This document shows, piece by piece, positions 9,595 through 20,262 of a stretch of DNA of 64,000 bases. Positions within the stretch are counted from its first letter, which is position 1; each line of letters starts with the position of its first letter. The stretch comes from Lithodes maja (lineage: Eukaryota; Arthropoda; Malacostraca; Decapoda; Lithodidae): assembly GCA_037953745.1 (NCBI GenBank), contig JBAKBP010007155.1, positions 38,726 to 102,725 on the forward strand. The letters run 5' to 3'. The notes under the pieces were generated by a model. That model did no database searches. It was given only the letters and a program-made list of their open reading frames with translations, and was not told the origin of the DNA. The translations under genes were made by a program, and so were the position numbers.

Positions 9595-10690
9595 CTAGAC
9601 CCTCTGCCTTAAAGCTATACATGGTAAGGAAGGTTTGTCTAGAGCAACTGACAAGTATCTAGACAAAAACGTATGATTAGACGCCCACAATTGAGTGGAC
9701 GCGATATCTTCCACTGAAAAGTTTTTCAGGAAACGTAAAGAGGCTGCCCATTTGCGTAAATCGTGGGCCCTACCCACCACGCCGGGATTACTCTCTTTAA
9801 TAACTTCGACCAGAAGAGATGCTAATTGCCGTTTAAGTAAGCGTTTACCCGTACTTGCTACCCATAAAGCACCTTGGGGTTTAGAGGAGCTACTCTCAAA
9901 TATTTGGTTAGAGCTTGCATTGGACATAGATTATGATGCACCTTTCCCCTTTTTAATGCTGGCACCGTGAACTCTGAAAACACGTGTGCACTGTGCTCAT
10001 TCTTGGCTACAAAACCTGGGGAAGGCGCAATGTAAATACATTCGTTAAGTCTACCAAACCTAAGGCAATTGGGTGTGTTGCTCATCGCCGCCAGCTCAGA
10101 CACTCTGTTCCCGGTGGCCAAAGCCATAAGGAAAACCGCCTTTTTTAAGAGTAAAGCAAAGTCTGCAGTATTTTGGTACAGACGAGAGTGAAGTAAAGAC
10201 AAAGCTTTGTCGAGAGACCAAGTAGGCATGAGCTGACGGGGAGGTGGGCGAAGTTTAAAACAAGCTCTCATAAAACCTGTTTCCTCCGCCACCGGTATGG
10301 AAAGACCTGTAAGGTCTAAAAAGGGCACTCTAATTGCAGTTAAGTGATTTTTTAATGTTACCACCGATAAATGTTTCTGTTCAAACAGATAATTCAAGTA
10401 ATTGAAAATTAAAGCCACTGACGGCACATTCTGTTCCGTTCTGACAATCCAGGAAGTAAAGGCTTGCCAATGTGAGTGACACTGACGTTTCGTAGACTGA
10501 GTATATTGATTGATTAATTTATTAGTCACATCTCTACCGTATGGTGCCAGCCACTTGGCCTCCTGAATGTCCATAATGCAAAAGTCAGCGAGGTCGCTAG
10601 GTTGCCAATCGTGTCTAAGTGGAAATACCCGACCGGGAGCGATACCGGGTCCGGGCACCACGTTTTCAATTGCTGGTACCACAACTGCGC
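9595..10690 (-). pseudogene. DIRS tyrosine recombinase, one frameshift
   Basis: Phage-integrase-type tyrosine recombinase. The N-terminal SAM-like part includes SHWQAFTSWIVRTEQ and FNYLNYLFEQKHLSVVTLKN. The catalytic domain shows the first Arg in ATGNRVSELAAM, then the H-x-x-R box HDLRKWAAS, and the probable nucleophile Tyr in HTFLSRYL. It would integrate the circular DIRS cDNA. The frame that carries the N-terminal part ends at 9858, while the C-terminal half is in another frame open to 9595. The switch lies near 9890, around the TKYLRV-to-SSSKPQGALW boundary, so a one-base indel broke it. The start is not defined; the frame is open far upstream through the RNase H region. Confidence 0.85.
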
Positions 10691-11378
10691 CGGCCACAGG
10701 GGCGCGATTAGCGAGACTAAGCCTCGATAATCTCGTAGTTTGTTCACTACGTGGCACATTAGTGACGCATCTGGCGGTGGAAACAGATAGATGGAGCTCC
10801 ATCTGTTCCAGTCTGTCACTAGGGCGTCTGGCCCCCCTGCCGGCGTTATCGACCGGCGGGTGAGGTATAGAGGGAGTTTGTGAGTCTCCTCGGACGCAAA
10901 AAGATCCACTTGTGGATGGGAGAGCTCTGCAATCATTAGGTTGAAAATGGGTTGCTTGAGCTCCCATTCTACTGTTGTGCTCTGTCTCCGGGACAGAGCG
11001 TCTGCCCAGACGTTCGCTACGCCTGGGAGATAAGATGCGTGAAGGTAAATTTCTAGTCTGTTGGCTAGAGTAAAAATCTCTTCCGACACGTTTAGCAACC
11101 TCCTGGACCTCGTTGATCCTTGCTTCTGAATACAGTGAACCGCATTCAGATTGTCCATTCTGAAGGCCACCGACTTGCCCCGTAATGCCGGGCCGTGAGC
11201 CTGAAGGAAATACAAGGGGACTAGTAATTCTTTGACATTGATGTGAGAGATTTCTAAGTGGGACCAAAGCCCCTGACCCTGGTGCCCCTGATTTGATTGA
11301 AATCCCCAACCTATTGTGCCTGACGCATCCGTGTCTATCCATACCGTTGGTGGAGGAGAAATCCATGACATTATTGAG
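10526..11378 (-). CDS. DIRS RNase H domain
   Basis: About 284 codons of the RT/RNase H ORF. The RNase H core starts VWIDTDASGTIGWG (first acidic residue), then INVKELLV, FRMDNLNAVH and YLPGVANVWADALSRRQ, followed by the DIRS-typical extension with HPQVDLFASEETHKLPLY. It would remove RNA from the cDNA hybrid. The first 2 bp of flank at 11379-11380 are the TA duplication of the inserted DNA transposon; the preceding DIRS codons (WAKRETL-type) lie at 15309-15344 and connect in frame when the insertion is discounted. The last about 55 codons overlap the recombinase ORF in a different frame, as is usual for DIRS. Confidence 0.85.
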
Positions 11379-12252
11379 TACACTCGACCCTCCATTTAAC
11401 GAACAAATGCGTGCAAGCACCTGTCCGTTCCTGCTAAATGTCCGTTGCTGCTAAATACTGTCCAGTCCGGATGTAATCCGGAAATTCCTTGAGAAAAATT
11501 CGGTGTTGAGTACAGGTGTCCGGATTGACATTTAACTGTTATGCATCCTTTTTTTTACTGTACCTGAAATAAATCCTGGTAATCCCTTGTGCTACACCCT
11601 ATTGATAATGCAAAACTATTGAACACACTTAAAAGTGTATATTATTTGGTCTCTATATAATCTGTGAATCATTTCCGATATGATAGAATTAAAGATTTTA
11701 TTTTCCACCAACTCATAATCAGCAAAAACGACACAAATGTCAATTAAAAACATGTTATAATATTTTCCCATCATTTTGTGTATACCGTGGGAAAAAAAAA
11801 AAAAAAAATCTATCAAACGTAAATCTCCCGTCTGGGAAGCTCGGCGCATAGACGGAGGGGAGGGTTGAAATATTTTGTTGACTATCTCATTTATTATTTA
11901 TCTATGTGCTGGAAGGATATTATATTTTTCAATTCCATCACATTAGAAATTATTCAAAGATTACAAAAAGTCCAAATAAGACATAGTTATGTTAATGTAT
12001 AAGGGATTTAGGTAGATGAATTAGAGAGATAGATAGATAGAAAGAGTGTGTATATCGAGGGAAAAAAACAAAACAAAAAATCTATCAAACGTAAATCTTC
12101 CGTCTCGGAAGCTCAGCGCCTAGACTGAGGGGAGGGTTGAACTATTTTTTTGACTATCTTATTTATTATTTATCTATGTGCTGGAAGGATATTATATTTT
12201 TCAATTCCATCACATTAGAAATTATTCAAAGATTACAAAAAGTCCAAATAAG

Positions 12253-14845
12253 TTGTTGTTGTTGATGATGCTTTTATTTTATACTAGCCCACTGGGCCTA
12301 GGCCCTCTCAAGGCTAGTGGTGGAGGAGGTGGTACAGAGTTTAAAGTCACATATATGTCAGCAGTTATATGTCATTGTATAAATTTATCGCTCTCAGGAA
12401 GTGGCGAATAGGGGTGAAATTGAAAGAATCTGAGTCAGAGAGGATGCCATGTAATGAGGTGTTCAGCAAGAATCTCCGTCTTTCAGATGCATAGACGGGA
12501 CAAATACAAAGAAAGTGAAAAACAGTCAATGATGTATGGCAATGTTGGCATTCAGGTGGTGGACCACGAGGGGTGGACATCAGGTAACCATGTGTGAGGC
12601 GCGTGTGGCCTAAACGTAATCTAGTTAATAGGGTTTGGTCTGCACGTGAACCATCAATTGAAGAGGGCCACAAGTGTATGTCATCCTTAATGGAGCGAAG
12701 GTGGCCAGTTAATGGTTGCGCTCTCCACTCAACTCGCCAAGCGTCATAAACATGGCGACGGAGGACAGGGAGCATATCCTCCGAACGCAGCAAAGTAGTA
12801 GAGGGTGTACCATGACACGCTTGCTTAGCGAGGAAGTCTGCACGCTCATTCCCGGGAATTCCTACATGCGCGGGGAATCGGGGATCCAGCACAGTGTGAT
12901 GGAACGATTAGCGCACTGTAAGTTGTGTATTGTGTGGATGATAGTCTTGACCAATGGGTCCTTGGGGGCAAATACACATAAGGCTTGCAGTGCACTCTTT
13001 GAGTCACTACAGATAACGACCCGTGGAGAGTTCCTCGACAATGAAGAGATGGTGCTTAAAGCACCTTGAATAGCCCATAATTCAGCAGTGAAAACCGTGG
13101 AGTGATGGTGTAAGGTACTTTGAGACAAGCCATGGTCTGAGACTGCAGCGCAACCCACGGCATCCGCAGTTTTCGAGCCATCGGTGTAAATGAAAACAGC
13201 CGGGATGTGATCATCAAGATGTTGTAAAGCGAGATGTCGACGTTGAGATGGGGCTTGGGCATCAAGTTGATCTGCTAAGTGAAAGCAAACTGTAGGGTGT
13301 TTTAGGGTCCACGGAGTGATGTGACTAGGAGGGGGAGTTATGGGAGGAACGGTGATACTGTAAGTGGAGAGCAATTGGCGAGACAATAGCGGGAATGGCA
13401 CTGGAATGGTTGAACGATAGTTATCTGTGGAATGGAATAGTTCTAGTAGAGTTGTGTCATGACGGAGGCGAACAGCCGTACGCATGAGGACTAATCGACG
13501 GTGGTAGGCTAGAGGTAAGGTCCCAGCCTCACATAGGATATTGGAGACACGAGAGGAACGGAATGCCCCCGAGCTAATGCGGATGCCCAAATGGTGTACG
13601 CTGTCGAGGGTTCCTAATGTGGAAGCAGAGGCCGTGCCATAGACAGGGCTACCATAATCTAGGGCTGAGAGGATGTAGCTCTGTAGAACAGTAAAAGCGT
13701 AGCGCGATCTGCGCCCCAATGGACTCGTCCGACTGTTTTCAGAACATTCATTCTCTGGAGGCAACGTGCCTTTAAGCAGGCAATGTGACTCTTCCAATTG
13801 AGGTGAGTATCAAAGATTAAACCAAGGAACCTGGTATGTGGAAGGATCTGAATATTAGAATGTCCCATGGTGAGAGTAATGGACTGGTTACGTAAATGTC
13901 GAACATTTCTATAGAATACAACGGCGTTAGTCTTTTCAGCAGAAAATTGAAAACCAGCAGTGGATGCCCAAGAGTGGATGAATGTTAGAGCAATGTTGAG
14001 ACGCCGTTGTATGTGAGTCAGACTGGGAGAAGTATAATATATTGCGAAGTCGTCCACATACAAGCTATACGATATTTCAGGTGGGAGGCTGCGTATGACA
14101 CTATTGATCGCCATAATAAAGAGTAAGCTGCTAAGGGCACATCCTTGTGGTATTCCATTAATTTGTGACATAATGTCCGATAGGAGACCATTATTTTTGA
14201 CCTGGAATGTACCGTTAGAGAGAAAATTTTGTAAAAAGCAGGGAAGAGGACCCTGCATGCCAGAATCATGTAACATTTTTAAAATCCTGTGTCTCCATGT
14301 TGTGTCATAAGCCTTAGCAATGTCAAAAAATATTGCCACTGTGGGTTGGTTCTTGGAGAACCCATCACGTATTTGGTGTTCAAGGCGAATAAGTGAGTGC
14401 AGTGTAGAACGGCCAGGGCGGGAACCATTCTGATATGGGGATAGGAGGGCATGTGACTCAGCGTAATGTAAAAGTCGAGGATTGATCATTTTTTCCATTA
14501 ATTTGCAGAGGCATGAGGTAAGCACAATCGGTCTGTAATTTGTGGGAAGACTATGATCTTTTCCAGGCTTCGGTACGGGTATAGTGTAAGCATGCCGCCA
14601 AGACGGTGGGAAGTAGTTACTTATCCAAAACTGATTGTACAGTTGTAAAAGATGTTGTAGCGCACGTGGATGGAGGTGACGGATGAGAGCGTACGAGAAT
14701 CCATCCGGGCCAGGAGTAGTGTCTGTACACAGGTCGAGCGCGTGTCGCAATTCCGGAATTGAAAAAGGGGTGTTATATTCATGTGTTTTCCCGCTATGAA
14801 AAGATAGCGGGCGAGATTCCTCCATACATTTATAACGAAGAAATT
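12253..14845 (-). mobile_element. I-type LINE, 5'-truncated, with ATAAG duplication
   Basis: Minus-strand LINE inserted in a satellite unit: the unit reads continuously when it is removed. Flanking 5-bp duplications are ATAAG at 12248-12252 and 14846-14850. The 3' end (low coordinate) has a (CAA)n/CATCATCAA tail at 12253-12270. It is truncated at the 5' end within ORF2, so only RT, RNase H and the C-terminal zinc motif remain. Confidence 0.85.
12365..14825 (-). pseudogene. I-type LINE ORF2: RT, RNase H and C-terminal CCHC, two frameshifts
   Basis: RT motifs: TPGPDGFSYALIRHL, the NYRPIVLTSCLCKLMEKM box, FFDIAKAYDTTWR, GIPQGCALSSLLF and YSLYVDDFAIYY (YVDD catalytic pair). RNase H motifs: VFIYTDGSK, TAELWAIQGAL, VICSDSKSALQA and AHVGIPGNERADFLAK. 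RNase H downstream of RT is the mark of the I group. The C-terminal part has the Cys/His cluster CQHCHTSLTVFHFLCIC. One frameshift near 13690 separates RT from RNase H. A second near 12875 falls inside RNase H just before the last conserved His/Asp segment. The stop is at 12365. The endonuclease and ORF1 are missing by 5' truncation. Confidence 0.85.
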
Positions 14846-15344
14846 ATAAGACATAGTTATGTTAATGTATAAGGGATTTAGATAGATGAATTAGAGAGAT
14901 AGATAAATAGAAAGAGTGTGTATATCGAGGGAAAAAAACAAAACAAAAAATCTATCAAACGTAAATCTTCCGTCTCTGCTGGCACGGAGGGGAGAGTTGA
15001 AATATTTTGCTGACTATCTTATTTATTATTTATCTATGTGCTGGAAGGATATTATATTTTTCAATTCCATCATATTAGAAATTATTCAAAGATTACAAAA
15101 AGTCCAAATAAGACATAGTTATGTTAATGTATAAGGGATTTAAGTAGGTGCATTAGAGAGATAAATAGATAGAGCAACGGACTTTGCTCCAACTTTTTTA
15201 TAGCAACGGACTATGTCCGTTGCTGGGTCCATTGTCCGGCCTACATTTTTTGACCGTTATTGCCGATATCCGTTAAATCGGAATCCATTAAATGGAGGTT
15301 AGAGTGTACAACGTTTCCCTCTTTGCCCAGACCGCTAGTAAGGT

Positions 15345-16556
15345 GTATTTACCTAATTGTATTTACCTAATTGTAGTTTACAGGAGTTGAGCTAAGCTCG
15401 TGTTGTCCCGTCTCTCAGTCTACTTTTTATCCAATTTTTTCTTGAAAATATGGATGTTCCTTGCCCCTACCACCTCCTCCTCCAGCCCATTCCATTTGTC
15501 AATACATCTATAGGGGAAGCTAAACTTCCTGATATCGTTCTTGCAGGTAGGTCTTTTTACTTTGTAGCTGTGGCCTCTAGTTATTCCTGTATCCATAATT
15601 AATATATCCTCCCTATCCAGCCTCTCCAGCCCCCGGGCACATTTGTACATCATTATCATGTCTCCCCTCTCTCTCCTCTCTTTTAGACTCGGTAGATTTA
15701 ATTTGTCTAGCCTCCCTTCATATGGCAGTTCTCTGAGACTTGGAACCAATCTAGTGACTGCTCTCTGGATTCTTTCTAACTTGTGAATATGCTTCTTTAG
15801 ATGCGGGGACCACACCACTGCTGCATACTCCAATCTTGGTCTAATCATACTCTTCATAATTTTCGCTACCATGGTCTCATCCAAGTAGTTCAGAGCAACT
15901 TTCATATTCCCGGCCATTGCATACATTCCGCTAAAGAGCTTGTTAATATGTTTCTCTGGCGACAAATTATCTTGTATAATCAACCCTAAATCTTTTTCTT
16001 TTTCGGCCTTGCTAATTATATTATCTCCCATCCTGTACTCCCAATTTGGTCTATTCACACTTCTTCCCATATTTAACACATGGCATTTACTTATATTAAA
16101 TTTCATTTTCCACTTGGTGCTCCATTCGTATATTTTATCTAAATCCCCTTGCAGCTCCTCACAACTACTTTTATTTGTTATTTGTCTCATAATTTTTACG
16201 TCATCTGCAAACATTGACATGTAAGAGTTTATGCCTATCGGCAGGTCATTCACGTACATAAGGAACATGAGAGGTGCCAACACAGATCCCTGCGGCACAC
16301 CACTCTCAACTTTCCGCCACGATGAGTAAGTTCCTCTAATGTTGGTCCTCATTTCCCTATCTGTTAAATAGCTCTCCATCCATTTCAGCAAACTCCCCCT
16401 GACACATCCTAGCGTCTCAAGCTTAGATAACAATCTCTTATGTGGTACCTTATCGAATGCTTTGGAAAGGTCTAAGTAGACGCAGTCCACCCATCCGCCT
16501 TTTTCTTGGAGTACATCTATCACCCTACTGTAATAACATAGCAAACTGGTAACACA
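15345..16556 (-). mobile_element. CR1-type LINE, 5'-truncated, inserted in DIRS RT/RNase H ORF
   Basis: Minus-strand fragment from within the RT domain to its 3' end. The 3' end carries two copies of a 14-bp unit ATTTACCTAATTGT (15347-15360, 15361-15374; plus-strand reading). The 5' truncation at about 16556 falls just inside the RT (TSLLCYYSRVIDV). DIRS coding resumes at 15344. I found no convincing target duplication. Confidence 0.8.
15420..16556 (-). CDS. CR1-type LINE reverse transcriptase, partial
   Basis: About 378 open codons: CVYLDLSKAFDKVPHKRLLS, the SGVPQGSVLAPLMF box, YMSMFADDVKIM with the catalytic Asp pair, then the thumb blocks KDLGLIIQDNLSPEKHINK and RPRLEYAAVVWSPHL, and the C-terminal YRCIDKWNGLEEEVV. 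The open frame formally continues upstream into DIRS sequence, so the N-terminal codons of the long frame are not LINE. The stop is at 15420-15422. The endonuclease and ORF1 are absent. No internal stop, so this is a fairly young insertion. Confidence 0.85.
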   Translation of the reverse strand, partial: CVTSLLCYYSRVIDVLQEKGGWVDCVYLDLSKAFDKVPHKRLLSKLETLGCVRGSLLKWMESYLTDREMRTNIRGTYSSWRKVESGVPQGSVLAPLMFLMYVNDLPIGINSYMSMFADDVKIMRQITNKSSCEELQGDLDKIYEWSTKWKMKFNISKCHVLNMGRSVNRPNWEYRMGDNIISKAEKEKDLGLIIQDNLSPEKHINKLFSGMYAMAGNMKVALNYLDETMVAKIMKSMIRPRLEYAAVVWSPHLKKHIHKLERIQRAVTRLVPSLRELPYEGRLDKLNLPSLKERRERGDMIMMYKCARGLERLDREDILIMDTGITRGHSYKVKRPTCKNDIRKFSFPYRCIDKWNGLEEEVVGARNIHIFKKKLDKK

Positions 16557-17575
16557 ATTAATTGGATTAATTTCGGGATGGGCCATAATTTTCCCGCCGG
16601 TAAGAGCGGGAAATATTTGTTGCCTTCCAATATTAGTCGTTTTACTTTCAACCGGCCCAACTTGACAGTTAGTTGAATCCAGTTGAGAGAGCCGACCAGA
16701 GATTCCCAGACCCTTCGCGTCGTAGTCAGACTGTGAAGAAACATGAACAGTTTCCTGCGAAACCTGTTGCGATTGTCCACACTCTGACTCAGAGTGAAAG
16801 CGGCTGTGTCTCAGACCAGCCCTATCCACTGAATTACTCGTGAGGGAACAAGGTTTGACTTTACCAGATTTACCTTGAAGCCTAGAGTTTTGACATGTTT
16901 TATGCATAAATGTTGTGTCTCTGCCACCACCAGCCAGTCGTCCAGATACCACAACACTCTGATCCCCTGTTTTAACAATGGCATCAGGGCTTGCCGGACT
17001 AATTTCGTGAATAATCGAGGTGCTAGGTTCAAACCGAACGGCATCCTTTGAAAAAAAAAATTTTGGTGCCTGATCCTTAAGGCCAAAAACCTTTGAAATC
17101 TTTTGTTGACCGATACGTGCCAATAGGCGTCTGTCAGGTCTAGTGAGCACATCCAACCTCCCGGCGGAAGTGTTAGCCTGATTTGGTGTACTGTTAACAT
17201 TCTGAAAGATTCGTTGTGAATGTGAAGGTTCAGGTAAGACAGGTCTACGACCGGCCTCATCTGAACACTGTCCCTTTTGGGAACCAAAAATAGTTTGGAC
17301 GTGAATACAGGGTAATTTGGGGGGACCGGGATGATGACATTCTTGACAATCATTTCCTGGACCAGTGACTCCACCTCTAAAGAAACAAAATTCGCCGTTG
17401 TCGGCTGACGTAAGCGAGGTCGCCGGAGCCACCGCCAAGTGATGCCTTTGCGAGCCACCATCCGTGCCCAAGTGTTTAATGGCCATGCCTGGTGACACGT
17501 TCGGAACGACCCAGTTAGCAGACAAGGGTTCGCCGGCTGTACTACCCTCGGGTCCTCCGGCCTTAAAGTTGGCAC
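16557..17575 (-). CDS. DIRS reverse transcriptase
   Basis: DIRS-group RT. Visible motifs: FTSKLFLVPKRDSVQMRPV, DLSYLNLHIHNESFRM, MCSLDLTDAYWHVSV (first catalytic Asp), the FQRMPFGLNLAPRLFTKL box and VLWYLDDWLVVAE (YLDD). The connection domain (WESLVGSLNWIQLTVKLGRL, LLPAGKLWPIPK) follows in a different frame from the palm, so a frameshift lies near 16790-16810. Coding is cut by the CR1-type LINE at 16556 and resumes at 15344. The upstream half, with EVESLVQEMIVKNVI, is intact. The ORF overlaps or follows the gag-like ORF closely (18 bp). Confidence 0.85.
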
Positions 17576-17592
17576 CGGGAGTGAGAGAGACT

Positions 17593-17995
17593 TTAGTTTT
17601 TTGATGGTGGGGTTGGTGGTGCTGGACGCTTTGCCGGCTGGCTGGTGTTGGCCGACGACTGGCCCTGACCTGGCTTATGCTGGCCGCGTCCTCTCTGACC
17701 TGAAAACCTACCCTGTCTATGCCTGTACTGACCTTGGGGGGAGTGGGAAGACTTAGGCGGAAGAAAGGGTTTAGATCCCCCTGGCTGAGCTTTAGTAGTT
17801 GGCCTGGGTTTGGGAAAGGTAAATGTAGGTTTCTTAGAAGGGGTGGGACTGTGCTTAAAAGCCTGTGCCATATTGAACACCGTTCTCCACACTTCAGGGG
17901 ACATTAGAGAGGGAGTAAGCACTGGTGACATGACCACCTGATTCGCAATGCGATCAGGTAGCTTGCGAACTAAAGACATTCTGAGATCTTGTCTT
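17593..17995 (-). pseudogene. DIRS gag-like ORF1, truncated
   Basis: About 133 codons from SQRQDLRMSLVRKLPDRIANQ to a Pro/Gly/Gln/Arg-rich tail (QYRHRQGRFSGQRGRGQHK). This composition fits the nucleic-acid-binding gag-like protein at the 5' end of DIRS elements. The N-terminus has been replaced by the gypsy LTR: the apparent ATG at 18042 lies inside LTR sequence and is not genuine. Confidence 0.6.
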
Positions 17996-18218
17996 TGTGA
18001 CGCATGTCGAGTATGAGCATGCTGTACAGAACGCCCAGTCATGCCCCACTCTCGCTAGGATCGTCAGGGCAGGAACTTTGGCTGTAGTCTGTGTAAAGTT
18101 TCCTAACTTAGTTTATGTGAGCCGTTGTACTATAAGTATTATAAATATGTATTTTGTTTTCATCTGAGTCAACGAGTTCTATTTTATATCATTAGTTATA
18201 AGTGTTGTGTGTGGGACT
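17996..18218 (+). repeat. Extra copy of the first 223 bp of the gypsy LTR
   Basis: It starts TGTGACGCATGTCGAGTATG and runs to GTGTGTGGGACT, then the same sequence restarts at 18219. It differs at several positions from the copy at 18219 (for example CATGCCCCACTC against CAGGCCCCACCC), while the 18219 copy is closer to the 3' LTR. It is either an older LTR remnant or a duplicated U3 start. Confidence 0.85.
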
Positions 18219-20063
18219 TGTGACGCATGTCGAGTATGAGCATGCTGTACAGAACGCCCAGTCAGGCCCCACCCTCGCTAGGATCGTCAGGGCAGGAACT
18301 TTGGCTGTAGTCTGTGTAGAGTTTCCTAACTCAGTTTATGTGAACCGTTGTACTATAAGTATTATCATTATGTATTTTGTTTTCTTCTAAGTCAACGAGT
18401 TCTATTTTATATCATTAGTTATAAGTATTGTGTGTGGGACTTATATACAATGATGAGAGAGAGAGTTATGTAACGACGGCCAGTGAGCGCGCCACGAGGT
18501 GTGTAGGCCTCACTCCCTCCTCCCTCCCCCCTTCCTCCCTCTCAGCGCGTGGGAAGTTCTTTGTCGATCCCAGATTGAGAGAGAAGATGACGTCATGATT
18601 GCCAGTGGGCGGTCCTTAGTAGTTGGCGTTATGCTCACTAAAGGGCCGAGTATAAAAAGGGAGGTCCCGCCGCATTTTCCTCAGAACTCATCAGGCAAAG
18701 CGACCTCTCATATCCCTTGCAACTATCCATATTCTTCCGACTGATGTGAACTTTCTCTACTCTCTGAACAGCCTATCTTCTTCTCTTCTCGTCCCTGTTT
18801 AACCTCCATGACCCCTTTGGTGCAGATTTAGTCAGCCAAAGTATTATCGCTTGAGTTCTCACGAGATAAGTGCCTGTTAGATAGCCTATTTTTGGAAGGG
18901 TTAACTAGAATAGGATTGATTGATGTTTGTTGCACTCGTATATGCATTTCCCTGTGTGCGATTATTCATGTTCCTGTTTTCTGCTGGTTTAGGCAATGCT
19001 AGACTGGGATAGGGTTTCTGAGTTGTGATTTCCTATGAGTACTAGGTTGCGGTTGAACCAGTACAATTGCAACGGAGACGTGGAACGCCTAGGTGGTCTT
19101 TCTGACTGTGTACCGTGGGAGTTTAGCACTGTGTTGCGAGTGAGGGCTTTTGCCTGTGCCACCCAACACTGTGCTATCTCATTTGCTTGACTTTGAGAGG
19201 ATCGCCAGGAGAGAACCAGATACTAGTGATCTGGATCTCTCAAGAGAGCATCCCGTCAATTACCGTAATTTGGCCGCACAGTCTTAAGGACCTCGCTAGG
19301 CTACGAGCCGCTTGCTCAGCCATTGTCTCTTAACCTTAGATATCCCAGCTAGACTTTGCTCGACCAGCAGATACAGCATAGTATTGAAGCTTCTCCTTAT
19401 GTATATTATTGTTTAAGCACTATTGATTTCATGTGTGGCACGCTTAGCTACTTCAGAGATTAGTGGCCCACGAGCACAATCTTAGTAGGCTATTGCCAGT
19501 GCATTGTCGGAGTACTTCTTCTTAATGTTTGCCATATCCTATTGCTTATTCTTATAATTCTTCTTATGTCAATTTAAAGCCTTTAATTACCAGTGAGTTA
19601 TTCATTAAATTGCTGTTCAAAATCCGATACTTACTTCTTATGAGTATTCGAGAAGCATCTAACTTATCAGAAGATTCCTTGCTTGATGCTCGAGGACTAT
19701 TGTTTAACGTAACGTAATAGTGCCGATCCGAAGTAGAGGGTGGAGGACTTCTTAAGTTCTTAGTTCAAGGGTGGATTACTTCGGCTTCGGCCAACACTAT
19801 TCTTTAGTGTTGTAGTACTTTCTTCTTTGTTTGATTGTTGACCAGACTAGATAACTCCCGTCTTGCTATTAGTCTGTTGTGTGAAACGCTAGTACCGAGT
19901 TCTTGTATACCCCGTTATAGCAGATAGAACTCTGGAGGGTAGTGGCGTTTTTTGTTCGGCTGGCAGTACTCTGGGGTTGGGATCGTGTGTTTCCGTTGTG
20001 GCAGCGAGCCATACTCGAGTCCTGTGTAAGAGCCCTAGTGTACCCGAGTGCCCGGTCGTAACA
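18219..20063 (+). repeat. 5' LTR of the Gmr1-type element
   Basis: 1845 bp from TGTGACGC to GGTCGTAACA, matching the 3' LTR at 30822-32672 almost base for base from about 19110 to the end. It is preceded by the 223-bp partial copy. Variable blocks relative to the 3' LTR lie at about 18440-18545 and 18890-19110. Confidence 0.95.
18651..18684 (+). promoter_or_regulatory. LTR core promoter: TATA box and initiator
   Basis: TATAAAAAG at 18651 is followed about 30 bp later by CCTCAGAAC with a TCAG initiator at 18681, the spacing of an arthropod core promoter. The identical arrangement is in the 3' LTR at 31262-31295. This would place the U3/R boundary near 18682. Confidence 0.7.
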
Positions 20064-20262
20064 AATGGCGACCTTGCTTAGGATTTTGTGAACAGTATAA
20101 TTTTTTGCAGAGTTGTACAACATTTGTTTGTTCGTACTTTAGCGTACATATTGAAGAATATTTTTTTTTGTAAGGCAATTAGGAGAGCATTTAAGAGACT
20201 CCAGTTAATTTAGTAATTAGTGCTTGCATAAGGGAGTTTAACACTTTTGTCTCGAGAATTTT
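20064..20262 (+). promoter_or_regulatory. Leader with primer-binding site candidate
   Basis: Two bases after the LTR end comes TGGCGACCTTGCTTAGGA (20066-20083), in the position of a tRNA primer-binding site. I cannot name the tRNA. The remaining leader is T-rich with no ORF before the gag ATG. Confidence 0.5.

Larger units (their letters stand above)
11616..15165. repeat. Satellite units of about 270 bp, direct and inverted
   Basis: The landmark ACTATCT(C/T)ATTTATTATTTA occurs at 11881, 12153 and 15013. Spacing is 272 bp, then about 262 bp after removing the LINE. Each unit carries CATCACATTAGAAATTATTC, GACATAGTTATGTTAATG and AATCTATCAAACGTAAATC. A divergent copy in inverted orientation lies at about 11616-11760. 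The array is split by the I-type LINE between 12252 and 14850. Confidence 0.8.
11381..15306. mobile_element. TA-flanked DNA transposon (pogo/mariner-like), non-autonomous, with nested LINE
   Basis: Ends are CACTCGACCCTCCATTTAAC on the left and the complement of CACTCTAACCTCCATTTAAT on the right, with TA on both sides (11379-11380, 15307-15308). It sits inside the DIRS RT/RNase H ORF, which connects in frame across it. No transposase was found inside. The body is built from a tandem satellite (units of about 262-272 bp) and a divergent inverted copy of the same satellite near 11600-11830. Subtracting the I-type LINE (12253-14850) leaves about 1.3 kb. Confidence 0.75.
8504..17995 (-). mobile_element. 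DIRS-type tyrosine-recombinase retrotransposon, interrupted
   Basis: Minus-strand DIRS element recognised from the order gag-like ORF (17995-17593), RT with YLDD (17575-16557), RNase H (15344-15309 plus 11378-10526) and a tyrosine recombinase (about 10690-9595) overlapping the RNase H frame. DIRS elements integrate a circular DNA through the recombinase and lack an integrase. Two insertions split it: a CR1-type LINE at 15345-16556 and a TA-flanked DNA transposon at 11381-15306. The 5' end is cut off at 17995 by a gypsy LTR. The 3' boundary is uncertain, and I place it at the inverted repeat near 8504. Confidence 0.85.

Noticed and set aside
19529..19717. 62-codon ORF repeated identically at 32138-32326
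   Set aside because: Identical because it lies in both LTRs; no domain and no reason to think it is translated.
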